Shown here piece by piece: positions 1 to 8,716 of a stretch of DNA of 64,000 bases. Under the pieces are notes generated by a model, which worked only from the letters and a program-made list of their open reading frames with translations, was not told where the DNA came from and ran no database searches. This DNA is from Martinezella lusitana (GTDB lineage Bacteria > Pseudomonadota > Alphaproteobacteria > Rhizobiales > Rhizobiaceae): positions 372,001-436,000 of the forward strand of contig NZ_FMAF01000004.1 of NCBI RefSeq assembly GCF_900094565.1, in the 5' to 3' direction. The position numbers and the translations under genes are program-made. Numbering within the stretch: the first letter of the stretch is position 1; every line of letters begins with the position of its first letter.

Positions 1-51
1 CATATTGTTTGATCCGCCTTTTACACGGCTTGCGGGTGACCTTCTTTCGTG

Positions 52-84
52 TTTTGGTCCAATAGTTTCTCGATTGGGCCAAAA
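52..84. promoter_or_regulatory. Inverted repeat overlapping the start of the AraC-type gene
   Basis: TTTTGGTCCAAT at 52-63 and ATTGGGCCAAAA at 73-84 form an inverted repeat matching at 11 of 12 positions with a 9-nt spacer. The right arm ends on the first base of the ATG at 84. No Shine-Dalgarno sequence precedes that ATG and an in-frame stop lies at 63-65. The site may be an autoregulatory operator, or a hairpin that hides the start codon. The function is inferred. Confidence 0.5.
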
Positions 85-896
85 TGGAAAAACTCTCAAA
101 ACAATTGCTGGCAACGCTCGACAACAGCCACGTGCAACATCTGCGGTGGATAGAAGACGCGAACGCCGACGTCGTCGTCCATAGTTCGGAACCACCGCAG
201 GGCTATACCGTGCCGTGGCATCATCATCGCCGCACGCAATTGCTCTGCGTCTTTGCCGGCGTTGCGCTGATCGTCACGGCCCGAGGACGATGGATGGTGC
301 CGCCCGGCCATGCTCTGTTCATCCCCGCCGGTCTGGAACATTCGATCGAGATCCAGAGCGATGTCAGCATGAAGTCCGTTTACGTGACGCCACGTGGCGA
401 AATCCCGACGGATGAGGTGCCGCGCGTGGTGGAGGTGACGGATCTCGCCCGCAGCCTGTTGCTCGAAGCCATCCGGCTCAGGGAAGCGCCGGTCGGCCAC
501 CGCAAGGCCGAGCTGGTTCTGTCGCTGCTCGTCGAGGAAATCGCGACACTGCCGGAGCGGCCGCTAGGCCTCCCCTTCCCGTCCGAACGGCGGCTGACCG
601 CGCTCTGCCGTGACTATCTCGCAAACCCGACACCGAACGCCAGATTGGACGACTGGGCCGAAAAGCTGGCGATGAGCCGCCGGACATTCACAAGACAGTT
701 CCGCAAGGAGACCGGCATCAGCTTTACGACCTGGCGTCAGCAGGCGAGCGTCTTCGCGTGCCTGCCACAACTCGCCGAGGGCCAGCCCGTCACCAATGTC
801 GCGCTTGAAGCCGGATATGAGAGCGTGGCCGCCTTTACCACCATGTTCCGGCGCATGCTCGGCACTTCGCCGCGCACCTATATGGTCAACCGCTGA
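84..896 (+). CDS. AraC-family regulator with N-terminal cupin domain
   Basis: A 270-residue cytoplasmic transcription factor. Residues about 30-110 form a cupin sensor fold: a WHHHRR segment is followed by a glycine-rich turn and a PPGHALFIPAG motif typical of AraC_binding domains. The C-terminal 100 residues hold two helix-turn-helix units, including LAMSRRTFTRQFRKETG and a second helix near VALEAGYESVAAFTTMFRR, then the usual SPRTY end. Length and architecture fit the cupin/AraC regulators that often control a neighbouring efflux gene. No target gene is visible here: cobF starts 101 bp downstream on the same strand but has its own ribosome site. The likely target is upstream of the window. 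The ATG at 84 is the first possible start after the stop at 63 and has no clear ribosome site. Confidence 0.8.
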   Translation: MEKLSKQLLATLDNSHVQHLRWIEDANADVVVHSSEPPQGYTVPWHHHRRTQLLCVFAGVALIVTARGRWMVPPGHALFIPAGLEHSIEIQSDVSMKSVYVTPRGEIPTDEVPRVVEVTDLARSLLLEAIRLREAPVGHRKAELVLSLLVEEIATLPERPLGLPFPSERRLTALCRDYLANPTPNARLDDWAEKLAMSRRTFTRQFRKETGISFTTWRQQASVFACLPQLAEGQPVTNVALEAGYESVAAFTTMFRRMLGTSPRTYMVNR

Positions 897-997
897 ACCT
901 TCGCGCCTACGACAGACAGGGCGATCGACTTGGGTGACCTCCCCCTTGAAATCATCGGGCGCTTCCGGCAAACAGCGCTGAGAGCGAGGACAAGCAT

Positions 998-1774
998 ATG
1001 CGGCATATCCATATCGTCGGCATCGGCACGGGAAATCCCGAGCATCTGACCGTGCAGGCGATCAACGCGCTGAATGCGGCCAATGTGATCCTCGTTCCCA
1101 GCAAGGGTGCCGCCAAGACGGAGCTCGCCGATGTGCGCAGGGATATCTGCCAGCGTTACATCACCAACAAGACGATCCGCTTTGTCGACTATGACGTGCC
1201 ATCGCGCCAGATTGCCGATCGCAGCTATGTGCAAAGCGTCGATGACTGGCACGAGGAGATTTCGGCGACCTATGAGCGGCTGTTTCTCGAGCATCTGGCG
1301 GAAGACGAAAGCGCGGCCTTCCTGGTCTGGGGCGATCCCGGCCTCTACGACAGCACGCTGCGCATCATTGAACGCGTCACGGCGCGCGGCAAGGTCCCAC
1401 TCGACTACAGCATTATTCCCGGCATCACCAGCATCCAGGCGCTGACTGCGAGCCACCGTATTCCCCTCAACCTCGTCGGCAAGCCGGTGCAGATCACCAC
1501 GGGCCGGCGGCTGGCCGAGAGCTTTCCCGGCATCGCCGAAACAGCCGTCGTCATGCTCGACGGCGAACAGGCCTTCAGCAAAATCGTCGATCCCGACGCC
1601 TATATCTATTGGGGAGCCTATCTCGGCACGAAGGACGAGATTATCATCGCCGGCAGGCTCGCCGACGTATCGGAGCGCATTCTCGCGACGCGCGCGCAAG
1701 CCCGTGCCGAGCACGGGTGGATCATGGACATCTATCTCTTGCGCAAGGGGCAGGATTTCGACGACCGCGCATAA
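998..1774 (+). CDS. cobF: Precorrin-6A synthase (deacetylating) CobF
   Basis: A cytoplasmic S-adenosylmethionine-dependent methyltransferase of the aerobic cobalamin pathway. It methylates C1 of precorrin-5 with loss of the acetyl group. The N-terminal HIHIVGIGTGNPEHLTVQA is the canonical tetrapyrrole methylase loop, and LVWGDPGLYDS and IPGITSIQAL are further family motifs. CobF is found only in the oxygen-dependent route, so it marks an aerobic pathway. The ATG at 998 follows GAGGACAAGCAT, a good ribosome site. It is the first gene of a cobF-G-H-I-J run. I see no cobalamin riboswitch in the 101 bp upstream. The 258-residue length is normal. Confidence 0.93.
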   Translation: MRHIHIVGIGTGNPEHLTVQAINALNAANVILVPSKGAAKTELADVRRDICQRYITNKTIRFVDYDVPSRQIADRSYVQSVDDWHEEISATYERLFLEHLAEDESAAFLVWGDPGLYDSTLRIIERVTARGKVPLDYSIIPGITSIQALTASHRIPLNLVGKPVQITTGRRLAESFPGIAETAVVMLDGEQAFSKIVDPDAYIYWGAYLGTKDEIIIAGRLADVSERILATRAQARAEHGWIMDIYLLRKGQDFDDRA

Positions 1775-1850
1775 GCACCGTCCGGGCCAAATCGTTTGCT
1801 CGCAGAAGGGGATTGTGCGAGGAAATGTCCCCTTATGTAAAGGCAGTTTC

Positions 1851-3266
1851 ATGGTTGTGACAGACGGACAAAGAATGGAAGGGCAAGCGTGCTTCTCGCA
1901 AGAGAACATCGATCGGCTTGTCGGTGCATCGCCCCTGCCCTCCATGGTCCGTGGTGCCTGCCCATCGCTGAGCACGCCGATGCAGACGGGCGACGGCCTG
2001 CTCGTGCGGCTGCGCCCGACAACGCCTGGATTGACCGTTGCGCAAGTTCGCGCGCTGGCCGAAGCCGCCGAGATGCATGGCAACGGATTGATCGAGATCA
2101 CGGCGCGCGGCAATTTTCAACTGCGCGGCATGCGCCCGCAGAGCGTGGACGGGCTCGCTGCCGATATCGACCGCGCCGGCATCATTCCGGAGAGCGGCGT
2201 TACCATAGAGGTCCCGCCGCTCAATGGGCTTGATTCTCTCGAGATCGCTGACGCCCGCGATATCGCCACCCGCCTGCGAAAGGTGATCGATGCGCTTGCA
2301 CCAGCGCCGCTGCTGGCGGCCAAACTCGCCATCATCATCGATGGCGGCGGACGACTGACACTGGACGGGCTTTCGGCCGATATTCGACTGCGCGCAGGAA
2401 TGTCCGCCGATGACGCGCACCTTTGGACCCTTTCGATAGCGGGCACCGCCGCAACGGCAAAGCCGATTGCGGCGGCACTCTCGGACGAACAGGCGATCGC
2501 AGCCGTGATCGCGCTGTTGCAAACCCTTGGAGACGTCGGCCCTCGCGCTCGTGGCCGTGACCTTGATGCCGAGGTCCTGCGTGAGCAATTTCAATTCGAT
2601 GAAGCCAAGATGGGCGACGCGCGCGGTCCATCTGTCTCCCCCGTCGGCGTCATCCAGCTCGATGAGACGCGCAATGCGCTCGGGCTGCGCCCATCCTTCG
2701 GCCAGATCCATGCAGCAGATCTTCGCCGCTTTCTTGCCGTCGCAGAGATGGCAGGCGTCAGCGAAATCCGCACCGCATGGGATCATACGCTGCTGTTGCT
2801 GGGGCTTACGCCGAGTGCGATGGAACATGTGCGCACGGTGGCGGCCAGCTGCGGTTTTAGAACCCGCGCCGACGACCCGGCAAATTACGCCATTCCCTGC
2901 TCTGGGGCAGGTGCTTGCGCATCCGCCCATTATGCCACCCGGCAAGCGGCAACGGATCTCGTTGATATCGCCCCCGAACTGCTCGACGGTTCGCTCAAGG
3001 TGCATTTGTCAGGCTGCGGAAAGGGCTGCGCCCATCCGGGCCAGACGACGCTTGTGATCGTTGGAGCTGCAACAGGCTATGGGATTGTCGTAAATGGGTC
3101 AGCATCGAGCGAGCCCGTGGCTTACATCGGTAAGGAAAAGCTAAAATCAGGACTGGCCGAGCTCGGCAGGCTGGTGCGGAACAACAAAGCTGCTGGCGAA
3201 TCGGCGCAGCAGTGTCTTAAACGGCTCGGCCGGGACGCAATCGCGACGGCTTTACGACAGGAATAG
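1851..3266 (+). CDS. cobG: Precorrin-3B synthase CobG
   Basis: An oxygen-dependent monooxygenase of the nitrite/sulfite reductase fold that converts precorrin-3A to precorrin-3B. The near N-terminal RGACPSLSTPMQTGDGLLVR and two ferredoxin-like half domains are typical. The C-terminal half carries the cysteine pattern for a 4Fe-4S cluster: CSGAGAC near PCSGAGACASAHYATR, then SGCGKGCAHPG. The reading frame stays open upstream to 1704 inside cobF, but similarity to the family begins only after the ATG at 1851 (471 residues); an ATG at 1875 is also possible. It lies between cobF and cobH on the same strand, 2 bp before cobH. Confidence 0.9.
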   Translation: MVVTDGQRMEGQACFSQENIDRLVGASPLPSMVRGACPSLSTPMQTGDGLLVRLRPTTPGLTVAQVRALAEAAEMHGNGLIEITARGNFQLRGMRPQSVDGLAADIDRAGIIPESGVTIEVPPLNGLDSLEIADARDIATRLRKVIDALAPAPLLAAKLAIIIDGGGRLTLDGLSADIRLRAGMSADDAHLWTLSIAGTAATAKPIAAALSDEQAIAAVIALLQTLGDVGPRARGRDLDAEVLREQFQFDEAKMGDARGPSVSPVGVIQLDETRNALGLRPSFGQIHAADLRRFLAVAEMAGVSEIRTAWDHTLLLLGLTPSAMEHVRTVAASCGFRTRADDPANYAIPCSGAGACASAHYATRQAATDLVDIAPELLDGSLKVHLSGCGKGCAHPGQTTLVIVGAATGYGIVVNGSASSEPVAYIGKEKLKSGLAELGRLVRNNKAAGESAQQCLKRLGRDAIATALRQE

Positions 3267-3268
3267 AA

Positions 3269-3901
3269 ATGCCTGACTATGACTATATCCGCGAAGGGGA
3301 TGCGATTTACGAACGCTCCTTCGCGATCATCCGCAGCGAAGCCGATCTCTCGCGCTTTTCCGAGGCGGAGGCCGATGTCGCCATCCGCATGATCCATGCC
3401 TGCGGACAAGTGGAAGCAGCGCGGCATTTTCTGTTTTCGCCTGATTTCGTTATTGCAGCACGCAAGGCGCTGTCTGACGGCGCACCGATTTTCTGCGATG
3501 CCGAAATGGTCGCCCGTGGCGTTACTCGCGCCCGCCTGCCGGCTGCCAATGAGGTGATCTGCACGCTGCAGGATCCGCGCACGGCAGACATCGCAAAGTC
3601 GATCGGCAACACACGCTCGGCTGCCGCCATGCATCTTTGGACAGAGCGCCTCGCCGGCGCCGTCGTTGCCATCGGCAATGCGCCGACTGCCCTTTTCCAT
3701 CTGCTGGAGATGCTGCGCGACGGCGCTCCGAAGCCCGCCGCCATCATCGGCATGCCCGTCGGCTTCGTCGGGGCAGCCGAATCGAAAGATGCCCTTTCGG
3801 AACATTCCTACGGCGTTCCCTTCGCCATCGTGCGGGGCCGGCTCGGTGGCAGCGCCATGACGGCAGCCGCTCTCAACGCCCTAGCGAGGCCAGGCCTATG
3901 A
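3269..3901 (+). CDS. cobH: Precorrin-8X methylmutase CobH
   Basis: Catalyses the 1,5-shift of the C11 methyl group to C12 of precorrin-8X, giving hydrogenobyrinate. The 210-residue length matches the family. The conserved MIHACGQ segment near residue 43 carries the proposed catalytic histidine, and IGNAPTALFHLLEM and IGMPVGFVGAAESK are strong family signatures. The start ATG has AGGAATAGAA just upstream. The stop overlaps the cobI ATG in an ATGA junction (3898-3901), which points to translational coupling. Confidence 0.94.
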   Translation: MPDYDYIREGDAIYERSFAIIRSEADLSRFSEAEADVAIRMIHACGQVEAARHFLFSPDFVIAARKALSDGAPIFCDAEMVARGVTRARLPAANEVICTLQDPRTADIAKSIGNTRSAAAMHLWTERLAGAVVAIGNAPTALFHLLEMLRDGAPKPAAIIGMPVGFVGAAESKDALSEHSYGVPFAIVRGRLGGSAMTAAALNALARPGL

Positions 3902-4635
3902 GCGCGCCTTCGAGCGGCCAGTTGATCGGCGTCGGCACTGGCCCGGGCGATCCGGAACTGTTGACCGTCAAGGCCGTCAGGGCCTTGGAGCGCGCCGACG
4001 TCGTCGCCTATTTCGCCAAGCAGGGCAGAGGCGGCAACGGAAAGGCCATCGTCGGCGAACTGCTGAAAGCGGATGTAACGCTGCTGCCGCTCTACTATCC
4101 GGTCACGACAGAGATCGATAAGGACACACCGGAATATGGCAGGCAGATCACCGCCTTCTACGACGCTTCGGCCGAGATGGTGGCGTCACATCTGCAGGAA
4201 GGAAAGACCGTTGCCGTCCTCAGCGAAGGCGATCCGCTCTTTTACGGCTCCTACATGCATCTGCATGTCCGCCTTGCCGATCGCTTCCCGACCGAGGTCA
4301 TCCCCGGCGTGACCGCCATGTCCGGCTGCTGGTCGCTCGCCGGCCTGCCGATGGTGCAGGGAGACGACGTTCTCTCCGTTTTGCCGGGAACGATGAAGGA
4401 GACCGAACTGGTCCGACGCCTCGGTGACACCCAGGCAGCCGTGATCATGAAGGTCGGCCGCAACCTGCCGAAGATCCGCCGCGCCCTTGAAGCCACCGGA
4501 CGCCTGGAGGAAGCCATCTATGTCGAACGCGGCACGATGACGAACGGGGCGATGACGCCGCTCGCAAGCCGCGACGACGCCGAAGCTCCCTATTTCTCGC
4601 TGGTGCTGGTTCCGGGTTGGGAAAGCAGGCCATGA
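3898..4635 (+). CDS. cobI: Precorrin-2 C20-methyltransferase CobI
   Basis: A SAM-dependent methyltransferase that adds the C20 methyl group to precorrin-2, giving precorrin-3A. LIGVGTGPGDPELLTVKAVR near the N-terminus is the family's substrate/SAM loop; VLSEGDPLFYGSYMHLH and VIPGVTAMSGCW follow in the expected order. The open frame extends far upstream inside cobH, but the ATG at 3898, overlapping the cobH stop by 4 bp, gives a normal 245-residue protein. Its own TGA overlaps the cobJ ATG by 4 bp, so cobH, cobI and cobJ look translationally coupled. Confidence 0.93.
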   Translation: MSAPSSGQLIGVGTGPGDPELLTVKAVRALERADVVAYFAKQGRGGNGKAIVGELLKADVTLLPLYYPVTTEIDKDTPEYGRQITAFYDASAEMVASHLQEGKTVAVLSEGDPLFYGSYMHLHVRLADRFPTEVIPGVTAMSGCWSLAGLPMVQGDDVLSVLPGTMKETELVRRLGDTQAAVIMKVGRNLPKIRRALEATGRLEEAIYVERGTMTNGAMTPLASRDDAEAPYFSLVLVPGWESRP

Positions 4636-5396
4636 GTGGGCGCCTTTATGTCATCGGCACCGGCCCCGGCAATCCCGCGCAGACGACGCCGGAGGCGCTG
4701 GCCGCAGTCGCGGACGCCACCGAATTCTTCGGCTACGGCCCCTATCTCGATCGCCTGACGCTGCGCGCCGGCCAGATCCGCCATGCCTCAGACAACCGCG
4801 AGGAGCTGGACCGCGCCAAGGCGGCGCTGCAGCGGGCGGCGACCGGAGCCAATGTCTGCGTCGTCTCGGGCGGCGACCCCGGCGTCTTTGCCATGGCGGC
4901 GGCAGTCTGCGAAGCGATCGATCATGGGCCGGAGGAGTGGTGTGCCATCGATCTCGTCGTCGTGCCGGGAATTACCGCCATGCTCGCCGTTGCCGCACGC
5001 ATCGGCGCCCCGCTCGGCCATGATTTCTGCGCGATTTCGCTGTCGGACAACCTGAAGCCCTGGCCCATTATCGAAATCCGGCTTCGTGCGGTCGCAGAAG
5101 CCGGGTTCGTCATCGCGCTCTATAATCCGATCAGCAAGGCACGGCCGTGGCAGCTCGGCGCAGCCTTCGAAATCCTGCGCGCCATACTGCCTGCTGATAC
5201 GCCGGTTATTTTCGGACGTGCCGCCGGCCGGCCTGACGAGCGCATGGCGGTGGCGCGGCTTGCCGATGCCGAGGCATCTCAGGCCGATATGGCGACCTGC
5301 GTCATCATCGGATCGGCCGAGACGCGCGTCATTGCCCGCAAAGGACGCGCGGATCTGGTCTATACGCCGCGTTTCATCAGGGAAGATGCGAAATGA
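4632..5396 (+). CDS. cobJ: Precorrin-3B C17-methyltransferase CobJ
   Basis: Carries out ring contraction and C17 methylation of precorrin-3B. The protein begins with SGRLYVIGTGPGNPAQTTPE; VVSGGDPGVFAMAAAV and VVPGITAMLAVAARIGAPLG are class motifs, and LYNPISKARPWQLG is typical of CobJ/CbiH. I chose the ATG at 4632 (254 residues), which overlaps the cobI stop, over the ATG 15 bp upstream. The last 37 bp overlap the 3' end of the convergent cobK gene. Confidence 0.93.
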   Translation: MSGRLYVIGTGPGNPAQTTPEALAAVADATEFFGYGPYLDRLTLRAGQIRHASDNREELDRAKAALQRAATGANVCVVSGGDPGVFAMAAAVCEAIDHGPEEWCAIDLVVVPGITAMLAVAARIGAPLGHDFCAISLSDNLKPWPIIEIRLRAVAEAGFVIALYNPISKARPWQLGAAFEILRAILPADTPVIFGRAAGRPDERMAVARLADAEASQADMATCVIIGSAETRVIARKGRADLVYTPRFIREDAK

Positions 5397-6130
5397 TCGA
5401 CCCGATTGAGCCCAGCTTCGAGTGTTTCAACGGCCCGCAGGCCGGTTGCCTCGGCGCGTTGGATCATGATCACCTTGATGCCGAGCTGCCGCGCCGCCTC
5501 AATCTTCGCATAGGTCGCCGCGCCGCCACTGTTCTTGGCGATGATCACCTCGATGCCATGCCTGCGCAGCATCTCCAGCTCGCCCTCCAGGCGAAACGGC
5601 CCCCTGCTATGGATGTAGCAGACATTGGGCGCCGTCAGCGGCGGCTCAACGGGATCGACGCTACGGACCCAATAGTGGTGTTGAGGAGCAGTATCGGCAT
5701 AGTGAGCCTCCTGCCGTCCGGTCGCCAGGAACACCCGCAACGAGGTCGCACCAAGTGCCGCGATGGCTTGCGGGACACTCTGCACGGAAACCCAGTCATC
5801 TCCTTCGACAGGCGTCCATGCCGGCCGGCGCAGGGCAAAGGCTGGAACACCGCTCTGAGCCGCCGCTTGTGCGGCATTGGCCGAGATGCGGGCCGCGAAA
5901 GGATGGGTCGCGTCGATCATCAGATCGATGGCTTCGTCACGCAGATAGCGGGCAAGACCCTCTGCGCCGCCGAAGCCGCCGCTGCGCACTGGAACCGGCT
6001 GTGGAGCCGGATCCGCGGTTCGGCCGGCGAGCGACAGGACGACATCGAGATCGGCGCGGGAGGCGAGTGCCGCCGCGAGCGAGCGGGCCTCGGTCGTGCC
6101 GCCCAGGATCAGAATGCGGGTCTTGCCCAT
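5360..6130 (-). CDS. cobK: Precorrin-6A reductase CobK
   Basis: An NADPH-dependent reductase turning precorrin-6A into precorrin-6B. ILILGGTTEARSLAAALA is the N-terminal Rossmann-like loop. IDATHPFAARISANAA and LATGRQEAHYA are hallmark CobK/CbiJ motifs, and AKNSGGAATYAKIEAARQLG lies near the end. At 256 residues it is full length. It is the only cob gene here on the minus strand: its 3' end overlaps cobJ and its start codon overlaps the divergent cobL start within CCATGG at 6127-6132. Confidence 0.93.
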   Translation of the reverse strand: MGKTRILILGGTTEARSLAAALASRADLDVVLSLAGRTADPAPQPVPVRSGGFGGAEGLARYLRDEAIDLMIDATHPFAARISANAAQAAAQSGVPAFALRRPAWTPVEGDDWVSVQSVPQAIAALGATSLRVFLATGRQEAHYADTAPQHHYWVRSVDPVEPPLTAPNVCYIHSRGPFRLEGELEMLRRHGIEVIIAKNSGGAATYAKIEAARQLGIKVIMIQRAEATGLRAVETLEAGLNRVDHFASSLMKRGV

Positions 6131-7355
6131 GGCTGAGACACCTTCAATTCAACGCTGGCTCACTCTTATCGGCATCGGCGAGGACGGTCCAGCCGGCCTT
6201 GGCGACAAAGCCAAGCGTCTGATTGCTTCCGCACCGGTCGTCTTCGGCGGTGCGCGCCATATCGAATTGATGCAGCCGCTGATCACAGGCGAGGCGCATA
6301 CGTGGCTGAGCCCCTTCGAGAAGTCGGTGGAAGCGGTGCTCGCACGCCGCGGCATGCCGACCGTCGTTCTCGCCTCGGGTGATCCCTTCTTCTATGGCGT
6401 CGGCGCCACGCTCTCGCGGCATATTCCCGCCTCTGAAATGAGCGTCATTCCGGCACCCTCGTCTTTCAGCCTTGCCGCTTCGCGCCTCGGCTGGCCCTTG
6501 CAGGATGTCACCGTTCTTTCGCTGCACGGACGCCCGATCGACCTCATCCGTCCGCATCTGCACCCGGGTCGCAGGATCCTGGCGCTGACATCGGATGGCA
6601 AAGGCCCGGTCGATCTGGCTGCCCTGTTGCTTGCGGTGGGGTTTGGTCAGTCAACGCTAACGGTTCTCGAGGCGCTCGGCGGCCCGCATGAGAAGGTCTC
6701 GCAGCAAAAAGCCGCCGACTTTGCTCCTGTCGATATCAACGATCTCAATATCTGCGGCATCGAGGTCAAGGCCGACGCGAACGCCCGCATCCTGCCGGTA
6801 AGCGCCGGTCTCGCAGATGAGCTTTTCGAACATGACGGCCAGATCACCAAGCGGGAAATCCGCGCGATGACCCTATCGGCGCTGACGCCACGGCGCGGCG
6901 AACTGCTGTGGGACATCGGCGCGGGCTCCGGCTCGATCGGCATCGAATGGATGCTTGCCGATCCCTCGCTGCGCGCCATCGCGATCGAGGCCTCGGGCGA
7001 GCGTGTCGCTCGCATCCGCCGCAATGCCGAGGCTTTCGGCGTACCGGGTCTGACCATTATCGAGGGAGAGGCGCCGGGTGCCCTTGCGGGATTGCCGACA
7101 CCGGATGCCATTTTCATCGGCGGTGGCGGCAGCGATGCGGGCGTGCTCGATGCTGCCATCAGCCAGTTGAGACGCGGTGCACGGCTGGTCGCCAATGCAG
7201 TCACGACCGAAATGGAAGCCGTCCTGCTTGCCGAGCATGCACGGCGCGGCGGCTCCCTGACCCGCATCGATATCGCCCGTGCAGCGCCCGTCGGCGGCAT
7301 GACCGGCTGGCGGCCGGCCATGCCGGTGACGCAATGGTGCTGGATCAAGCCATGA
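6129..7355 (+). CDS. cobL: Precorrin-6B C5,15-methyltransferase (decarboxylating) CobL
   Basis: A bifunctional enzyme that methylates C5 and C15 of precorrin-6B and decarboxylates the C12 acetate. It is a natural fusion: residues about 1-200 are the CbiE tetrapyrrole methylase half (LTLIGIGEDGPAGL, LASGDPFFYGVG), and residues about 220-408 are the CbiT half with a Rossmann SAM motif, LLWDIGAGSGSIGIEW, and FIGGGGSDAGVLD. The ATG at 6129 gives MAETPSIQRW and a 408-residue protein; an earlier ATG at 6096 would run into cobK. Confidence 0.93.
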   Translation: MAETPSIQRWLTLIGIGEDGPAGLGDKAKRLIASAPVVFGGARHIELMQPLITGEAHTWLSPFEKSVEAVLARRGMPTVVLASGDPFFYGVGATLSRHIPASEMSVIPAPSSFSLAASRLGWPLQDVTVLSLHGRPIDLIRPHLHPGRRILALTSDGKGPVDLAALLLAVGFGQSTLTVLEALGGPHEKVSQQKAADFAPVDINDLNICGIEVKADANARILPVSAGLADELFEHDGQITKREIRAMTLSALTPRRGELLWDIGAGSGSIGIEWMLADPSLRAIAIEASGERVARIRRNAEAFGVPGLTIIEGEAPGALAGLPTPDAIFIGGGGSDAGVLDAAISQLRRGARLVANAVTTEMEAVLLAEHARRGGSLTRIDIARAAPVGGMTGWRPAMPVTQWCWIKP

Positions 7356-7374
7356 ATAGAGACGAGGTAGAGCA

Positions 7375-8133
7375 ATGACGGTGCATTTCATTGGCGCAGG
7401 CCCAGGTGCTGCGGACCTGATCACGGTGCGCGGCCGCGATCTGATCGGCAAATGCCCGGTCTGCCTCTATGCCGGCTCGATCGTTTCGCCGGAATTGCTG
7501 CAATATTGCCCGCCCGGCGCACGTATCGTCGACACGGCACCGCTGTCGCTCGACGAGATCGAGGCCGAATATCTGAAAGCTGCCGCCGCCGGTGAGGATG
7601 TCGCCCGCCTGCATTCCGGCGACCTTTCCGTCTGGAGCGCTGTCGCCGAACAGATCCGCCGGCTTGAGCAGCACGGCATCGACTATACGCTGACCCCCGG
7701 TGTTCCGGCTTTCGCAGCCGCTGCCTCCGCGCTCGGACGCGAGTTGACCATCCCGGCCGTTGCGCAGAGCCTCGTTCTCACCCGTGTTTCCGGTCGTGCC
7801 TCGCCGATGCCGAACAATGAGACTCTGGAAAGATTCGGCGCCACCGGCGCGACGCTCGCCATCCATCTGGCGATCCATGCGCTCGCAAAAGTCGTCGAGG
7901 ATCTGACGCCGCTTTACGGTGCCGATTGCCCAGTTGCGATCGTCGTCAAGGCCTCCTGGCCGGACGAGCGGATCGTTCGCGGCACGCTCGCCACGATCGA
8001 GGCGCAGGTGGCGGCAGAGCCGATCGAACGGACCGCGCTCATTTTTGTCGGCCCATCGCTTGGCGCCAGCGATTTTCGCGAGAGCTCGCTCTACGACCCG
8101 ACCTACCAGCGCCGCTTCCGTGGTCGGCAATAG
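7375..8133 (+). CDS. cobM: Precorrin-4 C11-methyltransferase CobM
   Basis: A SAM-dependent methyltransferase acting at C11 of precorrin-4 to give precorrin-5. [20 protein letters not shown] is diagnostic for CobM/Cbi[26 protein letters not shown] and [14 protein letters not shown] follow. It is 252 residues and full length, 19 bp after cobL. An inverted repeat just beyond the stop may end the operon. The genes for cobalt chelation and late steps (cobN/S/T, cobB, cobQ and so on) are not in this window. Confidence 0.94.
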   Translation: MTVHFIGAGPGAADLITVRGRDLIGKCPVCLYAGSIVSPELLQYCPPGARIVDTAPLSLDEIEAEYLKAAAAGEDVARLHSGDLSVWSAVAEQIRRLEQHGIDYTLTPGVPAFAAAASALGRELTIPAVAQSLVLTRVSGRASPMPNNETLERFGATGATLAIHLAIHALAKVVEDLTPLYGADCPVAIVVKASWPDERIVRGTLATIEAQVAAEPIERTALIFVGPSLGASDFRESSLYDPTYQRRFRGRQ

Positions 8134-8168
8134 AGCGCTTCCCTCGCTCCGTTAAGACCGAAGCGCTC
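8133..8168 (+). terminator. Inverted repeat after cobM, possible terminator
   Basis: GAGCGCTTC at 8133-8141 and GAAGCGCTC at 8160-8168 are perfect 9-bp arms separated by 18 nt, starting on the last base of the cobM stop. There is no T-run after it, so it may be a weak terminator or processing hairpin between cobM and nikR. Confidence 0.4.
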
Positions 8169-8242
8169 GAGAGCGCCGGGACACCGTTGCAATCTCCGCC
8201 GAAATTTCCTCTAGTCGATCCCAGGCGAACGAGGATCAAGAG

Positions 8243-8680
8243 ATGCAGCGTATTACCATCACGATCGATGACGATCTTCTCGAGACAATCGACAAGATCA
8301 GCACGCAGCGGGGCTATGCCAGCCGTTCGGAAACACTGCGCGACCTCGTTCGCGACGCCGTCACGCGCGCGCAGCCGACCATCGATGGCGAGGCAAAATG
8401 TTATGCAGCACTTACCTATGTCTATGAGCACGAAACCCGCGACCTGTCACGCCGCCTGACGACGACGCAGCACAACCACCATGATCTTTCGGTTTCGACG
8501 CTTCATGTCCATATCGACGGACATGATTGCCTTGAGGTCTCCGTGCTGAAAGGCAAGGTCGACGAGATAAAGACCTTTGCCGACAGCGTGATCACCCAAC
8601 GCGGCGTCCGCTTCGGAAACCTGCATCTCATCCCTTCAGAACATGGCACGCATCACCCCGAGGGGCATTCGCATGACTGA
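8243..8680 (+). CDS. nikR: Nickel-responsive regulator NikR
   Basis: A ribbon-helix-helix repressor with a C-terminal ACT-like nickel-binding domain. The N-terminal RITITIDDDLLETIDKI and YASRSETLRDLVRDA form the DNA-binding ribbon and helices. The metal site is intact: by alignment to E. coli NikR, His77, His88, His90 and Cys96 lie in HNHHDLSVSTLHVH and the following GHDCLE. The His-rich tail is common. The start has GAGGATCAAGAG upstream. No nickel uptake genes are visible; the gene follows cobM by 109 bp on the same strand. Confidence 0.93.
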   Translation: MQRITITIDDDLLETIDKISTQRGYASRSETLRDLVRDAVTRAQPTIDGEAKCYAALTYVYEHETRDLSRRLTTTQHNHHDLSVSTLHVHIDGHDCLEVSVLKGKVDEIKTFADSVITQRGVRFGNLHLIPSEHGTHHPEGHSHD

Positions 8681-8716
8681 GCGACCAGGCCAGTTGCCCG
8701 CGGACAACTGCGGCCG

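Noticed and set aside
897-997. Cobalamin riboswitch before cobF
   Set aside because: I looked for the conserved B12-box and helices and could not see them in this 101-bp gap; cob regulation here is not shown by the sequence.
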